This document shows positions 44,156 to 55,733 of a stretch of 64,000 nucleotides of DNA, piece after piece. The translations under genes were made by a program, and so were the position numbers. The DNA lies in assembly GCA_000442125.1 (NCBI GenBank), contig KE546966.1:1202969-1266968 (forward strand). The letters are read 5' to 3'. This DNA comes from Opeltia flavorubescens. Lineage: Eukaryota; Ascomycota; Lecanoromycetes; Teloschistales; Teloschistaceae. The notes below the pieces were generated by a model. It had not been told where the DNA came from and did not search any database. It was given only the letters and a program-made list of their open reading frames with translations. Positions within the stretch are counted from its first letter, which is position 1. Each line of letters opens with the position of its first letter.

Positions 44156-47014
44156 ATGGCCGAGAAGGACTCAAGACTCGAAAGTGCCGAAAGCTCAGAC
44201 AGGGAAGGAGTATGTTAACATCTCCAGAGAGTGATGGCAAAACCCTAATAATTCAACAGGACATGTTTGAAGACGCTCCAGACACTACTTCCAGACCCGT
44301 GTCGAGATCTTCTGCTTCAGTTAGATCTTTGACTGATCGACCTCAATCTTCGGCCTCTACAAAAACACCCAGGGTATCAACCCAGACACCCCCAATTATC
44401 AATGAAGACCACTCGAACATACAATCCGTCAGTCCACTTGACAGTACCGAAGAAAAGTTCTCCAAGTCTCCTCTGTTGACCGCCCGCCGCCTGTCTACTA
44501 CCTCAATGGATGATGTCCAGCTTGAAAATTCTCAAGATGCAGCTTCCTCTCGTTCGCGCTCTACAACCATTACCTCCAATGATAGCGCTGCCAATTTGCC
44601 TCCCCGCCCACCGAAACCGCCTCCCCGAATGCAGGGTCTTTCTGGAAATCTTCCCGCTGTGCCTTGGGCTCCTCCTCCAGCTCCCCCTCCAGCTCCGCCA
44701 AAGGCAACCGCCGCAACACCAGCCCCACCACCCAAAAAACTAGGAGGGCCATTTTCATGGTTGTCAAGGAGCACCTCAGCTAAAACAGAACCGGCAGTAC
44801 CACCTGTTCAAACCACTCATGGACCATTCGACCGTCGAAATACAGTTGCTTCTGCTACTGGCGGAAATCCAGAGCTTACGCTAAGCCGACTCGACGAGGG
44901 TAATGACTCTGATAGCTCAACCAGCAAATCTAATCGACCGACCCGTAGCAGCCTGCGAGATCGTTTCAAGATGCTAAGAATGAAAGAGGAAGCCGGCATA
45001 GAGTCCTTCGAAGGACAAGAGGTGGGATCTCCTACGAAAGGTGGAGTCTTTGCAGGCCTGGTTGGGCGGAGTGCAAGCGTTGGCCTGGGCATCGGAAGTC
45101 CAACCAGCGTTGCAGAAGAGAAGGAAGGGGGTCTTGCAGGCTCTCCGGTACAATCCCCTCGCTCTCCAGGCCCTTCAATCAATACCTCGACTGCTCATAT
45201 CAATCCTGCACTTGCACCAGGGACAGCTTCTGGAATATCCGCTGGCCCATCAGTGATGGTGGATCCCGCAGCTCCTGTTGACTGGGACTTATGGCAATCC
45301 GTCGTCTACGAAGGTCCAGCCGCTGTCGCAAGAACAAGCGCTGAAGAGCTGAATAGAGCAATCGCTAGCGGTATACCTAGCGCGATTCGGGGCGTTGTGT
45401 GGCAAGTCCTCGCTCAAAGCAAGAATGAAGAGCTTGAGGATGTCTATCGAGATTTAGTCTCACGGGGCACCGAAAAAGATCGCGATCTAAAGGACCCGCC
45501 TTTGAATTACGGTCAGAGTCTTCCCAACGGTCATCTGAAGGAAAAGGCAGCCGTAGCTTCATCAGCATCTTCAGTACATTCCAATCATTCCACAGCTACA
45601 ACCAACGGAGTAACGTCTCCAACCCACTCCCAACATGAAAAAGATTCCGAAAATGTTGCTAAATTACATGCTGCTATGAAAGAGGAGCGTAAAAAGAGAA
45701 AGAAAGATGATGCTGTAGCCCTGCAGAAACTTGAGAAGACCATCAAAAGGGACCTCGGTACGAGAACAAGCTTTTCTAAGTACGCAACAGCAGCAGGCTT
45801 GCAAGATGGACTATTTGGAGTCTGTAAAGCATATGCATTGTTCGACGAGGGCGTCGGATATGCTCAGGGCATGAACTTCCTTGCAATGCCTCTACTCTTT
45901 AATGTAAGGAATTTCAGCAAGCTTGTTTCCGAATAAGCTAATATTCTTGCAGATGCCTGAAGAAGAGGCTTTCTGCCTTCTGGTCCGAATGATGAACCAT
46001 TATAACCTTCGGGACATGTTCATACAAGATATGTCCGGTCTACATTTGCATCTCTACCAATTCGAGCGATTGCTCGAGGATTTTGAGCCAGCACTTTATT
46101 GTCATCTCCATCGTCGAGGCGTGCATCCGCAGCTCTACGCTACTCAATGGTTTTTAACGCTCTTCGCTTACCGATTTCCTTTACAGCTTGTTCTCCGTGT
46201 GTACGACCTCGTCTTGAGCGAGGGACTCGAAGGAGCTATCCTCAAATTTGGCATAATCTTAATGCAGAAAAACGCTCGCACGCTGCTGAGCATGGACGAC
46301 ATGTCTAGTCTTACAACTTTCCTTAAGGAGAAGATCTTTGACGTTTACATAGACCAGGCTCCCACNGCAAACTCCATACTTGAATCTGGTTTCTTTGGTA
46401 GTTCGGGCGGCATCGACAAGGAGATTTACCGAGCAGATATCCTTGTGCAGGATGCTTGTGCAATCAAGATCACGCAAGAGGTTCTGGCAACCTACACTGC
46501 AGAATGGGAGCTCAAAACGAAGATCGAGAAGGAACGGGAAACCGAGATTGAGAACTTCCGATCGGCAAACGCTTCTCTGGCACTCAAAGTACGATCGCTG
46601 GAGGAGAGAACAGAGAAGTCAGATGTAGAGCACGTCCAGATGGCGTCGGAGCTCGTACGGACCAAGGTTGAGAACGAGGAACTACACGACAAGAATGACA
46701 GTCTACAAGGTCAAGTGGAAGAACTAAGGAACGTCGTCGAACGTCAGCCTGAAGAGGTTGAGCAGAGACTCAAGGCAGAAATGGACCGAATCATGGCCAG
46801 GAATATCGAGGTGCAAAATGAAAATCGTGCTCTGGAAGAACAAATGGTGGATATGGAGAAAGCTTTGGTGGAAACGAAAATGGACTTTGCTCAGGTTCGT
46901 CTGATTTCGTGATTTTTGTGAGAAGCGGCTTGCTGACATTTGTACTAGGAGAAAGCTGAGCACGAAACACTAAGACAGAAATGGAATGACCTTCGGAAAG
47001 CCATCGGATCGTGA
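44156..47014 (+). CDS. GYP5: TBC-domain Rab GTPase-activating protein, GYP5-like, 901 aa
   Basis: Four exons: 44156-44209, 44260-45903, 45953-46894 and 46949-47014 (introns 50, 49 and 54 nt). The first 350 residues are disordered and Ser/Pro-rich, with a polyproline stretch (APPPAPPPAPPKA). The TBC domain follows (about 385-700): IPSAIRGVVWQVLAQ, an Arg-finger block IKRDLGTRTSF and the Gln-finger block YAQGMNFLAMPL. The C-terminal 180 residues form a long coiled coil (EERTEKSDVEHVQMASELV). This order matches yeast Gyp5/Gyl1, GAPs for the exocytic Rabs Sec4/Ypt1 at sites of polarised growth. Base 46366 is unresolved, but its codon ACN is Thr in every case. The small last exon encodes 21 residues. 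Confidence 0.92.
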
Positions 47015-47408
47015 CATCGTTTTGTTGATTGTTCCCAGCCTGAGAAAATTACTCGTGGGCGCTCGCGCTCCGTCACACACCATGGAGACACTGATTTGTG
47101 GAACGAAGTGATATCCTTCAGCATTGTGTTAGGACTTGGAGGGGCGCAACTTCGGCGCATGTGAGCGATGGTGGTTTAATTGATTTCAGCGCAGCATTGA
47201 ATATACCCCAAATCTGTATGACTGTTGGACGAAATATGTACCCTTAGCTTGCGGCATGCATTGCTCACTCCTCAATCTCAATGGGAGGCAAAAGAAATAG
47301 ATACGAGAAACGGAAGAAAAGAGAATCTAGAAAGATTCATCAGAGATATTTTACTTTGATATCGTCGTATATGGATGGTTATAGAGACTGTGATATTCTC
47401 ACTCCCAA
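47015..47408. other. convergent 3' region
   Basis: 394 bp between the GYP5 and TSR1 stops, presumably both 3' UTRs. No gene seen. Confidence 0.5.
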
Positions 47409-49901
47409 TCAAACCACGGCATCATCCATGACTACTTCTTCTCCGAGCGCAGTGCTGACCCCCTTGCTCTCGTCCCCCTGAACATCCCATCCCCTCCAAG
47501 CAACCGCTCCCCTTGGCCAAACCCTCTTGAACAAACTCACCCCGACCGCGTCCTGCGCCCCCACCCTCCCATCAAACACCGCCTTAAAATACCCGTGCGT
47601 GCCCAAACTCTCCCTCACGAACCCCTGCCTGCCCCTCTTGGTCCACAGCCGCAGCGCCTTGAACCACTCCACATCCTCCTTATTGAAGAACATGTACCGT
47701 ACCGTCACCAGTTTCTTATGGATCTTGTAGATGTGTCCAGTGAGTATGATGCGTTTCGCGAGGACACGGGTTGGGGAGGGAGGCAGGAGGGAGCCTGTTG
47801 CTTGTAATTCCAATGCTGGCGTTGTTTGAGACGAATCGGACGAGGGAACGGAGAAATATAGAACAGGTGTCGAAGAAGACCATGTAAGGGGCGCTATGAA
47901 TGTTGCTACTGCCGTTTGCCCCGGATGCAGGAAGCGCAGGTATTTATGCACGTTATTGGGTGTGTTTGAGAGTTCGCTGAATAGAGGATTGATGAGGAAG
48001 CGGCGGGGGCCGATTTGGATTAGGAGCGGGAATTTGGAGGCGATTGGGGAGGAGGAGGTGGAAGGGAGGGTGATGGTGGCGTTTATGACTGTTCGTTTGT
48101 GTTCGTGGCGGAGGAGGGAGAAGAGGGTTAAGGGGTTTGAAGAGGTGGGGGGATGGGAGTGTTGGAAGGATGAGGGGACGTTGCGGAGATGGATGGAGAC
48201 GCGGCGGCCGGGTTGGATGCCGCCTACGATGGCTTCATTGACGGCGCGTTTACGGGCAGATTTGTAATCTGGGATGGCGAGGAGTCGGTCGTAGCCTTCG
48301 GGTTCGTGGGGTTTGTCCTCGGTGGTATCCCAAGGGCTGCTTTTGAGGCTGCGGAGACCGCGGTACCGTGAGAGGCGCTCGCGTGCCAGGGCGGAAGGAT
48401 GGAGCTCAATCTCATCGGGGAATTCAAGATCTTCGTCCGCGAGAGTCTTGCGCGAGGAGCGGTAGGCTTCGAGATCTTGGGCTTCGTCTGTTGGGGAAGG
48501 GTCATTGAAGGCTTCGGATTGGGGGTACTCCGAAGGGGCGGTCTCGGTTGGTTCCGGGTGAGTGGACACGATAGGTTCGTCTTGTGGGAGGGAAGGGGGT
48601 TCCATGGAGAGGTCGCCTTCTTCGTCGATATGATCTTGATCGTCGTCTGAGGAGTAGGAGTCGGACATCTCACCGAGGAACCAGGCTGCTTGATACGACG
48701 AAGTTCCCTTGGGAAGTTTCTTGGGCGGTGGAGGCATGCCCTCGTCTTCCCCTGAATAGTAGTGATGGTCATCCAGTAGAACACCCTTTCGCTCCGAGGG
48801 TGCCCCATATATCGGCACTTCATTCACGTCGCCCATCGTCTCGTCCCATGGCGCCAGCTCGTCAAGGTCGTCCTGGTCATCGTCCGGTACTTCCAGAACC
48901 TTACTACTTCCTTCCTCCATTTCTACCGTCATCTCGTCGGCTTTTCGCTTCTTGGCTGTTGCAAGCGTGGCATCCACGATCCTCTCAATTTGAAAATGTC
49001 CCCAGTCTCCCACCTGCACATGTCGATTTGCTTTCAAACCCTTTCCACGGACTACGCCGGTCAGAATCACATCGCTCTGGTTTTGAAGTTCTTTCACTGT
49101 TTGCGGCCAATATATATCCTCTACGAGCATCCAACTCCGATCTTCCCGCCAGACGACCCCTTTTGGTGTTGTGGTACACAATGATCGAATGACGTTGGCA
49201 CATTCACGATTTGAATCTAACGAATGAACCTTGTCTTGATTTGGAAAGAAATGAGTGATGTACGACTTGAGAGAAGCGACGAGCTGGGGCTGCTTCTTTG
49301 CGGGTTGTATAGAATCAAGATTCTGGACCATAGTGACGACGTTCGAGATTCCTTGACCCTCGATAGCCCGGATCAGTTCCTCTGCTTCTTGTCCTGCCTC
49401 TTGCTTGGAAGACAGTAAAAACACAACAAAATCGGCAATTCGACATGCGTTCATTGCAGCTATGAGGTCCGTCTTTGTAGGTATGTACACTAAGCTCTGT
49501 CCAAATCTTTCCACCCGTACTCTCCACGGGCCTTGAACCGGCAATTCCTCGTCATTGTCGACGGACTGGTTGAGCTTCCGTATCGCTCCGATTGCATCGC
49601 AGTCTTCACACAAAGGGACAACAGCCACAATCCTCGGGGCACCATTTTGGCCAGCGAAAACACTAGTCGCCCTGGCGTTTTCGTGATGTTTGATCTGTCG
49701 TAGCTGTTTTGCCTGATTCCTCCTGTCGAGCTTTGACATGACCTGTTGATGAGGCGTCTTCCGACTCCCTCTCTCATGTCGATCAATTTTTCCTTTGGTG
49801 AGCTCCTTGATTAAGCCTTTAGTTGCATGCCGTGACTTGAAAGATTTGTGGGTAATCTTAGTGGTGCTCCGATGGTGATGGACCTCTGACATTGGAGCCA
49901 T
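47409..49901 (-). CDS. TSR1: Tsr1, pre-40S ribosome maturation factor, 830 aa
   Basis: A single exon; the frame is open further up, but I start at ATG 49901 because the product then begins MAPMSEVHHHRSTTKITHKS, which matches the family start with its basic His-rich tail. The N-terminal domain resembles a Bms1-type GTPase (RIVAVVPLCEDCD, then a G4-like region) but lacks a P-loop, as known for Tsr1. A long acidic Asp/Glu/Ser segment lies in the middle (about 345-500). The C-terminal translation-factor-like domains end with RYMFFNKEDVEWFKALRLWT. Tsr1 binds late pre-40S particles and blocks premature subunit joining. Length is near the usual 790-830 residues. Confidence 0.95.
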   Translation of the reverse strand: MAPMSEVHHHRSTTKITHKSFKSRHATKGLIKELTKGKIDRHERGSRKTPHQQVMSKLDRRNQAKQLRQIKHHENARATSVFAGQNGAPRIVAVVPLCEDCDAIGAIRKLNQSVDNDEELPVQGPWRVRVERFGQSLVYIPTKTDLIAAMNACRIADFVVFLLSSKQEAGQEAEELIRAIEGQGISNVVTMVQNLDSIQPAKKQPQLVASLKSYITHFFPNQDKVHSLDSNRECANVIRSLCTTTPKGVVWREDRSWMLVEDIYWPQTVKELQNQSDVILTGVVRGKGLKANRHVQVGDWGHFQIERIVDATLATAKKRKADEMTVEMEEGSSKVLEVPDDDQDDLDELAPWDETMGDVNEVPIYGAPSERKGVLLDDHHYYSGEDEGMPPPPKKLPKGTSSYQAAWFLGEMSDSYSSDDDQDHIDEEGDLSMEPPSLPQDEPIVSTHPEPTETAPSEYPQSEAFNDPSPTDEAQDLEAYRSSRKTLADEDLEFPDEIELHPSALARERLSRYRGLRSLKSSPWDTTEDKPHEPEGYDRLLAIPDYKSARKRAVNEAIVGGIQPGRRVSIHLRNVPSSFQHSHPPTSSNPLTLFSLLRHEHKRTVINATITLPSTSSSPIASKFPLLIQIGPRRFLINPLFSELSNTPNNVHKYLRFLHPGQTAVATFIAPLTWSSSTPVLYFSVPSSDSSQTTPALELQATGSLLPPSPTRVLAKRIILTGHIYKIHKKLVTVRYMFFNKEDVEWFKALRLWTKRGRQGFVRESLGTHGYFKAVFDGRVGAQDAVGVSLFKRVWPRGAVAWRGWDVQGDESKGVSTALGEEVVMDDAVV

Positions 49902-50996
49902 AACACCACCGGCCTTGAATCTGAATGGTATGGCAGCCAGCTTACCGTTCAAGAAGCTTGAAAGCTGAAGATGGCTCCTAGAAGTCGTCGAGTTATGACG
50001 CAACTTGTGGGATCAGAAATTATTCTTAGCGAGGCGAAATCTTGGCATTAAACATCCTCCACTCCAACAGATCATGATCTATCTGGGAAAGCTGCTGACT
50101 GATCCTATCAATGTTTCCGTCTCTGTATAATTTGTTGCCCACCCTCAGGCTAGACAGAAAAATTCGAAGATTGGCCTGTCAACCAGACTGCACTTAGAAT
50201 CCCGATGCACATTCGAATCAATACTTACTCTACAATGAGGGTTTGCTTCAATCTTCAATTCAACTACGACCACGAAGGGTCTTGGGTCTGGCAACATTAC
50301 TCCATGTATGATTGATGAAGTGGGGACAGAGATTGAATCCACAGAACATCCGTCGGGATCTCTAGCCTGTCTTCTTTGCTGTACCACATAGCCCCTTTCG
50401 CAACACACCTACTATGACAACAGTTTGAATGCGGGAGCACATTTGAGATCATTCTGAGGCATGCATCCATTGTGAAGCTTGATCTAGGTAAGGATATGAC
50501 AAATTAGATAATGAAACAAAAATCTTTGGTAAAGTATGTGGACTGGTTCCCGTAAGGCTATGCATAGAGATGTTCCAAGGGGTTTTGGCTCTAGGTTGCA
50601 TCAATTTCGTTCCGTGTCTGCTATTTTTTCTCCGTCTCCATTCTCCATTACCGTCTTCGAACGTGTGGTTAGGGCCATCTTTGATTCGTTGCGAAGAAAC
50701 ATTGGGCAACGGTGGATGAGCGACCATCATATGGTAGCAAGATTTAGGTGCTGCATTAAATCTGTACCTACTACAACCGCACTCGATGCTCCATAGGAAG
50801 GATACCTAACACCAGGTCAATCCCAAATCCTCAACCCTCAATCATTATATTATTATTTAGCAATTTGAGTATGATATCCAATGTTACAACCGATACCCTC
50901 CACAATTTACAATATACGTGCCCCATGTTCACCATATACAAATTAACCCAGGAAGATACTTCCCTTGAAGTTTTGATGGATTGTGAAGAACAACTT
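49902..50996. other. intergenic region between TSR1 and the DUF3669 gene
   Basis: About 1.1 kb between tandem minus-strand genes: TSR1 promoter and the 3' region of the DUF3669 gene. The short frames on both strands carry no features. No RNA gene was recognised. Confidence 0.5.
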
Positions 50997-52289
50997 CTAC
51001 TGGAACATAGAGCGGCCATCGTAGCGTCTCTGTCCCTCTGCCTCGACCGCCCTAATAAAATCTCCCGGCAGACGACTGTCTGTCAAATTGGCACTCACCT
51101 CAAGATAATTCCTCCTGAATATTCTCCACAATGACCTATCGCTCTCATCCGTCGAACAGGGACGAGGGTAATAAGGATCATTGTGATAAAATCCTTTCAT
51201 TAATTGATCCACGGCTCGATGGTCCTCAGGAAAATTTTGGCATTGGTCGAAATCTAGGAGATACATGCCAACCGATCTGTGATGGAAACCAGGGTCGCGT
51301 ATGCCGTAGGGTCCAATGCCGCGTCTCATAGAGTAAAGCTCCGCGGCAGTCGGCGGGGTAGAAATCTTTGAAGCACTGCCAAGTACATATTCCACGTCGT
51401 TGGCATCTAGCTTTGCCTTCCAATGCAATACGGCGAGGGCCTGAGCCATGATCCTAGCGTACAATTTGGTATCTAATCGGAAATATTCCATCTCTCCGAC
51501 AGTAAGGTCGAAATTTCGCAGGTGGAATTTCCGAGTGCTGGGTCGATTCTCCCGGCGTCCAAGGTACAGACGGACAAGACAGTTTTTGTTTTCGTCGCGG
51601 GCTAAATAGGCTTCCTTGTTCATCCGAACATCCCTTGGGGCGAAAGCATCCACAACAGCAACGCACAGGTGCCATGGCAAGGGAAAGATGCGACTGGACA
51701 CCAACCCGTACGTCCTGCTGGTATCGGCTAGTAAGGATTCGGTGTACTTATCCCAGAAGGTGCTTGTTGGATGAACCCATTGACGCCATTTCGGAATAAT
51801 TATGTCTTTACGAAGCGGATTGATTGTTTGCCGAAAAGCCTCTTCGGCACGCTGGTGATTCATTGAGTCGTTTTGCAGTTGATTTAATTTGCCCTCTTTA
51901 GGGATTTTTAATGCATATTCCATACCTTCAAACGCCCAGACAACACCGCATTGGCCCTCGCCAATTCTTTTGAAAGTTTCGACAGCCGGTGAATCATGAG
52001 GGCACTGATATTGGGCATCAGCGGAGGACTCTGTTGGCATATGGTGAAAAACCGTTCGACCGAGGAAAAGGAGTCCAGTATATTTTCTGGCAGCACACCA
52101 GCCGGCGGTCATCAACGAGCGTAAGGATTCCATCAACGACATCGTGTTATTAATCAGTAAGGCACTGACTCCGTGTACTCGTCTCTCACGAATAAGATTC
52201 CGAATGAGACCAGCGTGAGCGTTCCGATACGCAGGGATAGGAATAATTTGGTTGGTTGGAATATTACGATTTCGTTCCTGTCTAGACAT
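50997..52289 (-). CDS. DUF3669 protein with kinase-like signatures, 430 aa
   Basis: I start it at ATG 52289; the frame extends eight codons further, but only to TTG. The C-terminal half fits the fungal DUF3669 family (often labelled zinc finger protein): FAPRDVRMNKEAYLARDENKN, then AQALAVLHWKAKLDANDVEYV. In addition, a Gly-rich loop KRIGEGQCGVVWAFEG (about 107-122), a Lys in YALKIPKEG (about 125), an Asp-rich block DANDVEYVLG (about 293-302) and LLDFDQC (about 343-349) appear in the order of a protein-kinase fold (P-loop, VAIK Lys, HRD-like, DFG-like). Whether it has kinase activity is unknown. No known partner lies next to it. DUF3669 genes are numerous and variable in moulds. Confidence 0.8.
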   Translation of the reverse strand: MSRQERNRNIPTNQIIPIPAYRNAHAGLIRNLIRERRVHGVSALLINNTMSLMESLRSLMTAGWCAARKYTGLLFLGRTVFHHMPTESSADAQYQCPHDSPAVETFKRIGEGQCGVVWAFEGMEYALKIPKEGKLNQLQNDSMNHQRAEEAFRQTINPLRKDIIIPKWRQWVHPTSTFWDKYTESLLADTSRTYGLVSSRIFPLPWHLCVAVVDAFAPRDVRMNKEAYLARDENKNCLVRLYLGRRENRPSTRKFHLRNFDLTVGEMEYFRLDTKLYARIMAQALAVLHWKAKLDANDVEYVLGSASKISTPPTAAELYSMRRGIGPYGIRDPGFHHRSVGMYLLDFDQCQNFPEDHRAVDQLMKGFYHNDPYYPRPCSTDESDRSLWRIFRRNYLEVSANLTDSRLPGDFIRAVEAEGQRRYDGRSMFQ

Positions 52290-53221
52290 CGTGGTCTCGA
52301 TCCGTGGACACAAGTAGACGAGCGACAGATCAATAGAATTAATATGAAGATAGGATTGATACTGCTGTAGCTATTCAATGAGCCAGTAGTGTGAATGATA
52401 CTTTCAAGGCGCTTGAAGAAGGTGCTTTTCGCGTATCGCTCTCCGATGACTGTGATGGCTGATGCTGTGAGGTAATGGATAGAAAATAATAAGACCGACG
52501 GAACAATACCAATGAATCTGGAACTTGGTGAAGATAAGAAGAAAAATTTTAGGCAGAAGAATTGTTCATTTTGCGACCAGCTTTCTACACGTGAAAGATA
52601 CAATAAACCATGGTAATAGGACGGACCATGTGGAATGTACCGCGATAGAACGAAAGAACACTCAAATGAGCGCAATGATTGACATAGAGTGAAATCCGGT
52701 CAGCCGTTCATACGATACCCTGAAGCGTGGAAAGGCCACGTCTGTTGGTCATACCTTGTATACTACACGTTATTATAGATTATCGGTCGTGCTCCGTAAT
52801 TAGGAGGTCCTCGAGTGAAACTTCAAGCCCGAAGGTACCTTATAGAGTACACTTTTTCATCTAGCCAGGAAAATCTGGGTCGTGAGGTTTGCTGCGCTCT
52901 CTGCACGTCTAGGTTCAGGAGAGCAAAGCCAAATTATAGCACATGGACCATTGCCAAAGTCCCATGCCATGAAAAGTGATCAGTTGTTGGCTGCTTGTCT
53001 TAGTAAACCATGAATTCAACGTTCTGTCGTCTAGTTCTTCCAAAGTACAGATTCTATTTGGGGCTAACCTAAATTTGCCCTAGCTTATTCTATCGCCAAG
53101 ACAGCGAGACAGCCACTATGACATCCTGCCAAGACATGTACGATACACATTTTTTGGGGCCCTCGGCCTGAATCCACACAATACAATTATGGCGTAGCAA
53201 CGTCTCCTTGCTGCATGAAAT
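52290..53221. other. divergent intergenic region, DUF3669 gene / UTP7
   Basis: About 0.9 kb between the two starts. A minus-strand frame (52154-52675) overlaps the DUF3669 start in another frame and shows only hydrophobic noise. No other gene is visible. Confidence 0.5.
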
Positions 53222-54932
53222 ATGGCGGTGGAAAATGGATCTTCAACCAAACGTAATAAATCTCAAGATAAAGACCGCAAGCATCGTCCAATCGAAGATG
53301 CAGAGGCAGCGGCGCTCCGGCTCCGGTCCGCAGAAGCACAGCAAGCATACGGCCGGGGAAAGAAAATCCATGCGAAGAGTATCCGAGACAAGAAATTACG
53401 AAGCAATCTGAGGACTTTGGAGAACAAATATCAAGATGCGACGCTCAAGGCCAAAGATGCAGAGATATTACTGGAGAACGAGAGCGGCTTTCTGGAACCA
53501 GAGGGCGAGCTCGAAAGAACATACAAAGTTCGCCAGGAGGATCTGAAGCCCGATCTCACAATTGAGACCGCCAAGAATAGCTTCGAGCTGAAGTTGGAAG
53601 ACCTGGGGCCTTACGTCGCTGACTACACAAGGAATGGACGCAATCTGCTGCTGGCTGGGAGGAAAGGTCATGTTTCGACAATTGACTGGAGGGATGGGGA
53701 GCTCGGGTGTGAATTGCAGCTAGGAGAAGCAGTCAGGGATGCGAAATGGCTCCACAATAACCAATACTTTGCCGTTGCGCAGAAGAAATATGTGTACATC
53801 TACGATCATGCAGGGGTAGAAATTCACTGTCTTCAGAAACATATCGATGTCCATTACATGCAATTCCTACCTTATCATTTTCTCCTCGCTACAGTGGTAT
53901 GTCTGCATTTTGTTGATCCTGCACTATGCCTAGACTAACCTCACACAGGGTAACGCAGGCTACCTCAAGTATACGGATACATCCACAGGCGCAACCCTGA
54001 CAGAAGTCCCCACAAAATTGGGCACCCCTACAGCCATGACGCAAAACCCCAGTAACGCCATACTTCATCTCGGACACCAAAACGGCACCGTCACCCTCTG
54101 GTCGCCCAACTCCACAACCCCACTCGTAAAACTCCTCGCCCACCGCGGTCCTGTCCGCTCCGCCGCCATAGACCGCTCTGGCCACTACATGGTCTCGACA
54201 GGCGCCGACCTGAAAATGAGCGTCTGGGACATCCGCCAGTTTCGCGAAGTCAACAATTATTTCCTCCGGCAACCAGGCTCTAGCGTGCACGTCAGCGACC
54301 GGGACCTCACTGCCGTAGGCTGGGGCACTCAAGTTTCCGTCTGGAAAGGCCTCTTCGACCGCGCAGTGGAAGACCAGGAGAAGGTCCAGTCACCATACAT
54401 GTCCTGGGGAGGCGAAGGCAAACGCATCGAAAGAGTACGCTGGTGTCCGTTCGAGGATGTGCTCGGAATATCCCACGACAAAGGTTTCAGCAGTATCATT
54501 GTCCCTGGAGCCGGTGAAGCAAACTTCGACGCATTGGAAGTTAACCCTTACGAGACTACGAAGCAGAGACAGGAGAGTGAGGTCAAAGCTCTGCTCAATA
54601 AGCTGCAGCCAGAGATGATATCTTTGAATCCAGACTATATCGGTAAGCTGAACTTAATGTCCGCGGCGCAGCGGAAGAAGGAACGGGATCTTGATCGGCC
54701 TCCGGAAGACCCATTGAAGAGTCTGAAGGAGAAGGCTAGAGGTAGGGGCAAGAATAGCAGTTTGAGGAAGTATCTGAGGAAGAAAGGGGTGAAGAACGTC
54801 GTGGATGACAAGAGATTACAGGTGGATGAATTGAGAAAGCAGCGGGATAGAGAAGCTAGAGGCGTGTTCAAGAAGAGGAAAAGAGAAGAACTAGGACCTG
54901 CATTGGGAAGGTTCGTTCGGAAGGAAGATTGA
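53222..54932 (+). CDS. UTP7: Utp7, WD40 component of the small-subunit processome, 552 aa
   Basis: Two exons, 53222-53896 and 53949-54932 (52-nt intron). A charged helical N-terminus (about 1-100, KIHAKSIRDKKLRSNLRTLE) leads to a WD40 propeller (about 115-400; repeats around NLLLAGRKGHVSTIDWRDG, TVTLWSPNS and MVSTGADLKMSVWDIRQ). A conserved C-terminal block follows (KGFSSIIVPGAGEANFDALE, then NPYETTKQRQESEVKALLNK) and a Lys/Arg-rich end. This is the layout of Utp7/WDR46 (BING4), a nucleolar U3 snoRNP-associated factor needed for 18S rRNA processing. The length agrees with yeast Utp7 (554). Confidence 0.95.
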
Positions 54933-55733
54933 GCTCGTTCAGACAGGATTGTCGTTTCAGGAAGGAAGGATCCAAAACCCCGAGGACCCGACCAGGCTCC
55001 TTGCCGCATTTGCTCGTAAGAGAACGAGGAGCAATACTGACAGCCCTCCGACACCCTAGTCAACGCGAGCAAAGAGCGGTCACATGACAAAATACCAGAT
55101 GCAGAAGGTTCAAAAACATTGTTGGCTGCTCTCATGACAGCTAAAGCAATAGAAGCCGCGGCAAGCTTCAGCATCATCGACCGTCAGAATTCGACTCACG
55201 AAGTGCATATCGTTCAACGACTCCTGTGTATCGAGGAGCTTCACATCGGCGATAGAGAAGCCTGCAATGGGCTCATAGCTCCGCGAATTAAGGGAAGTAG
55301 GAAATGCCAGTGGAGTGAATAGGGTTGGGACAGAGATAGGGAATCGAGTTGAGAACCGTTGAGAGCCGTTGAGAGGCCGAATAGATATTGGTGCTTGCGA
55401 CGAAAGGAAGTAATCCAACCGGTGGGCTGATGCGAAAAGGTTACTTCGCCGATTCTACTGTGTGCTCCTCGATTGTCAATGACAATCATTTGACTGCTAC
55501 TAGACAAATCTCTGCAAAATTTGGCGTAGTACCGTTTCATCCAAGGAATTTGAAGTTCAAAAGTTTCCGCGGTCTCAGCAACGAATTCGTCGCGTAACAT
55601 GCTCCAAGGGGTCAGGCGTCCACAGCTTCCATACCTGAGCGTGAATCGACTCATCTATGCAACTCGTCCCTATCTCGCGCCAACCTGAACGCCGTACCCG
55701 TAATTTCATTGAATACACCCGATTCACCCAACC
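54933..55733. other. convergent region with an unassigned minus-strand frame
   Basis: 801 bp between the UTP7 and SEC17 stops. A 137-codon minus-strand frame (55241-55654) has fairly even amino-acid use (RLTPWSMLRDEFVAETAETF) and could be a small gene or exon, but I know no homologue and it has little room for a promoter downstream of SEC17. Otherwise 3' UTRs. Confidence 0.35.

Noticed and set aside
52154-52675. 173-codon hydrophobic minus-strand frame
   Set aside because: It overlaps the DUF3669 gene start in another frame; its hydrophobic look comes from AT-rich composition.
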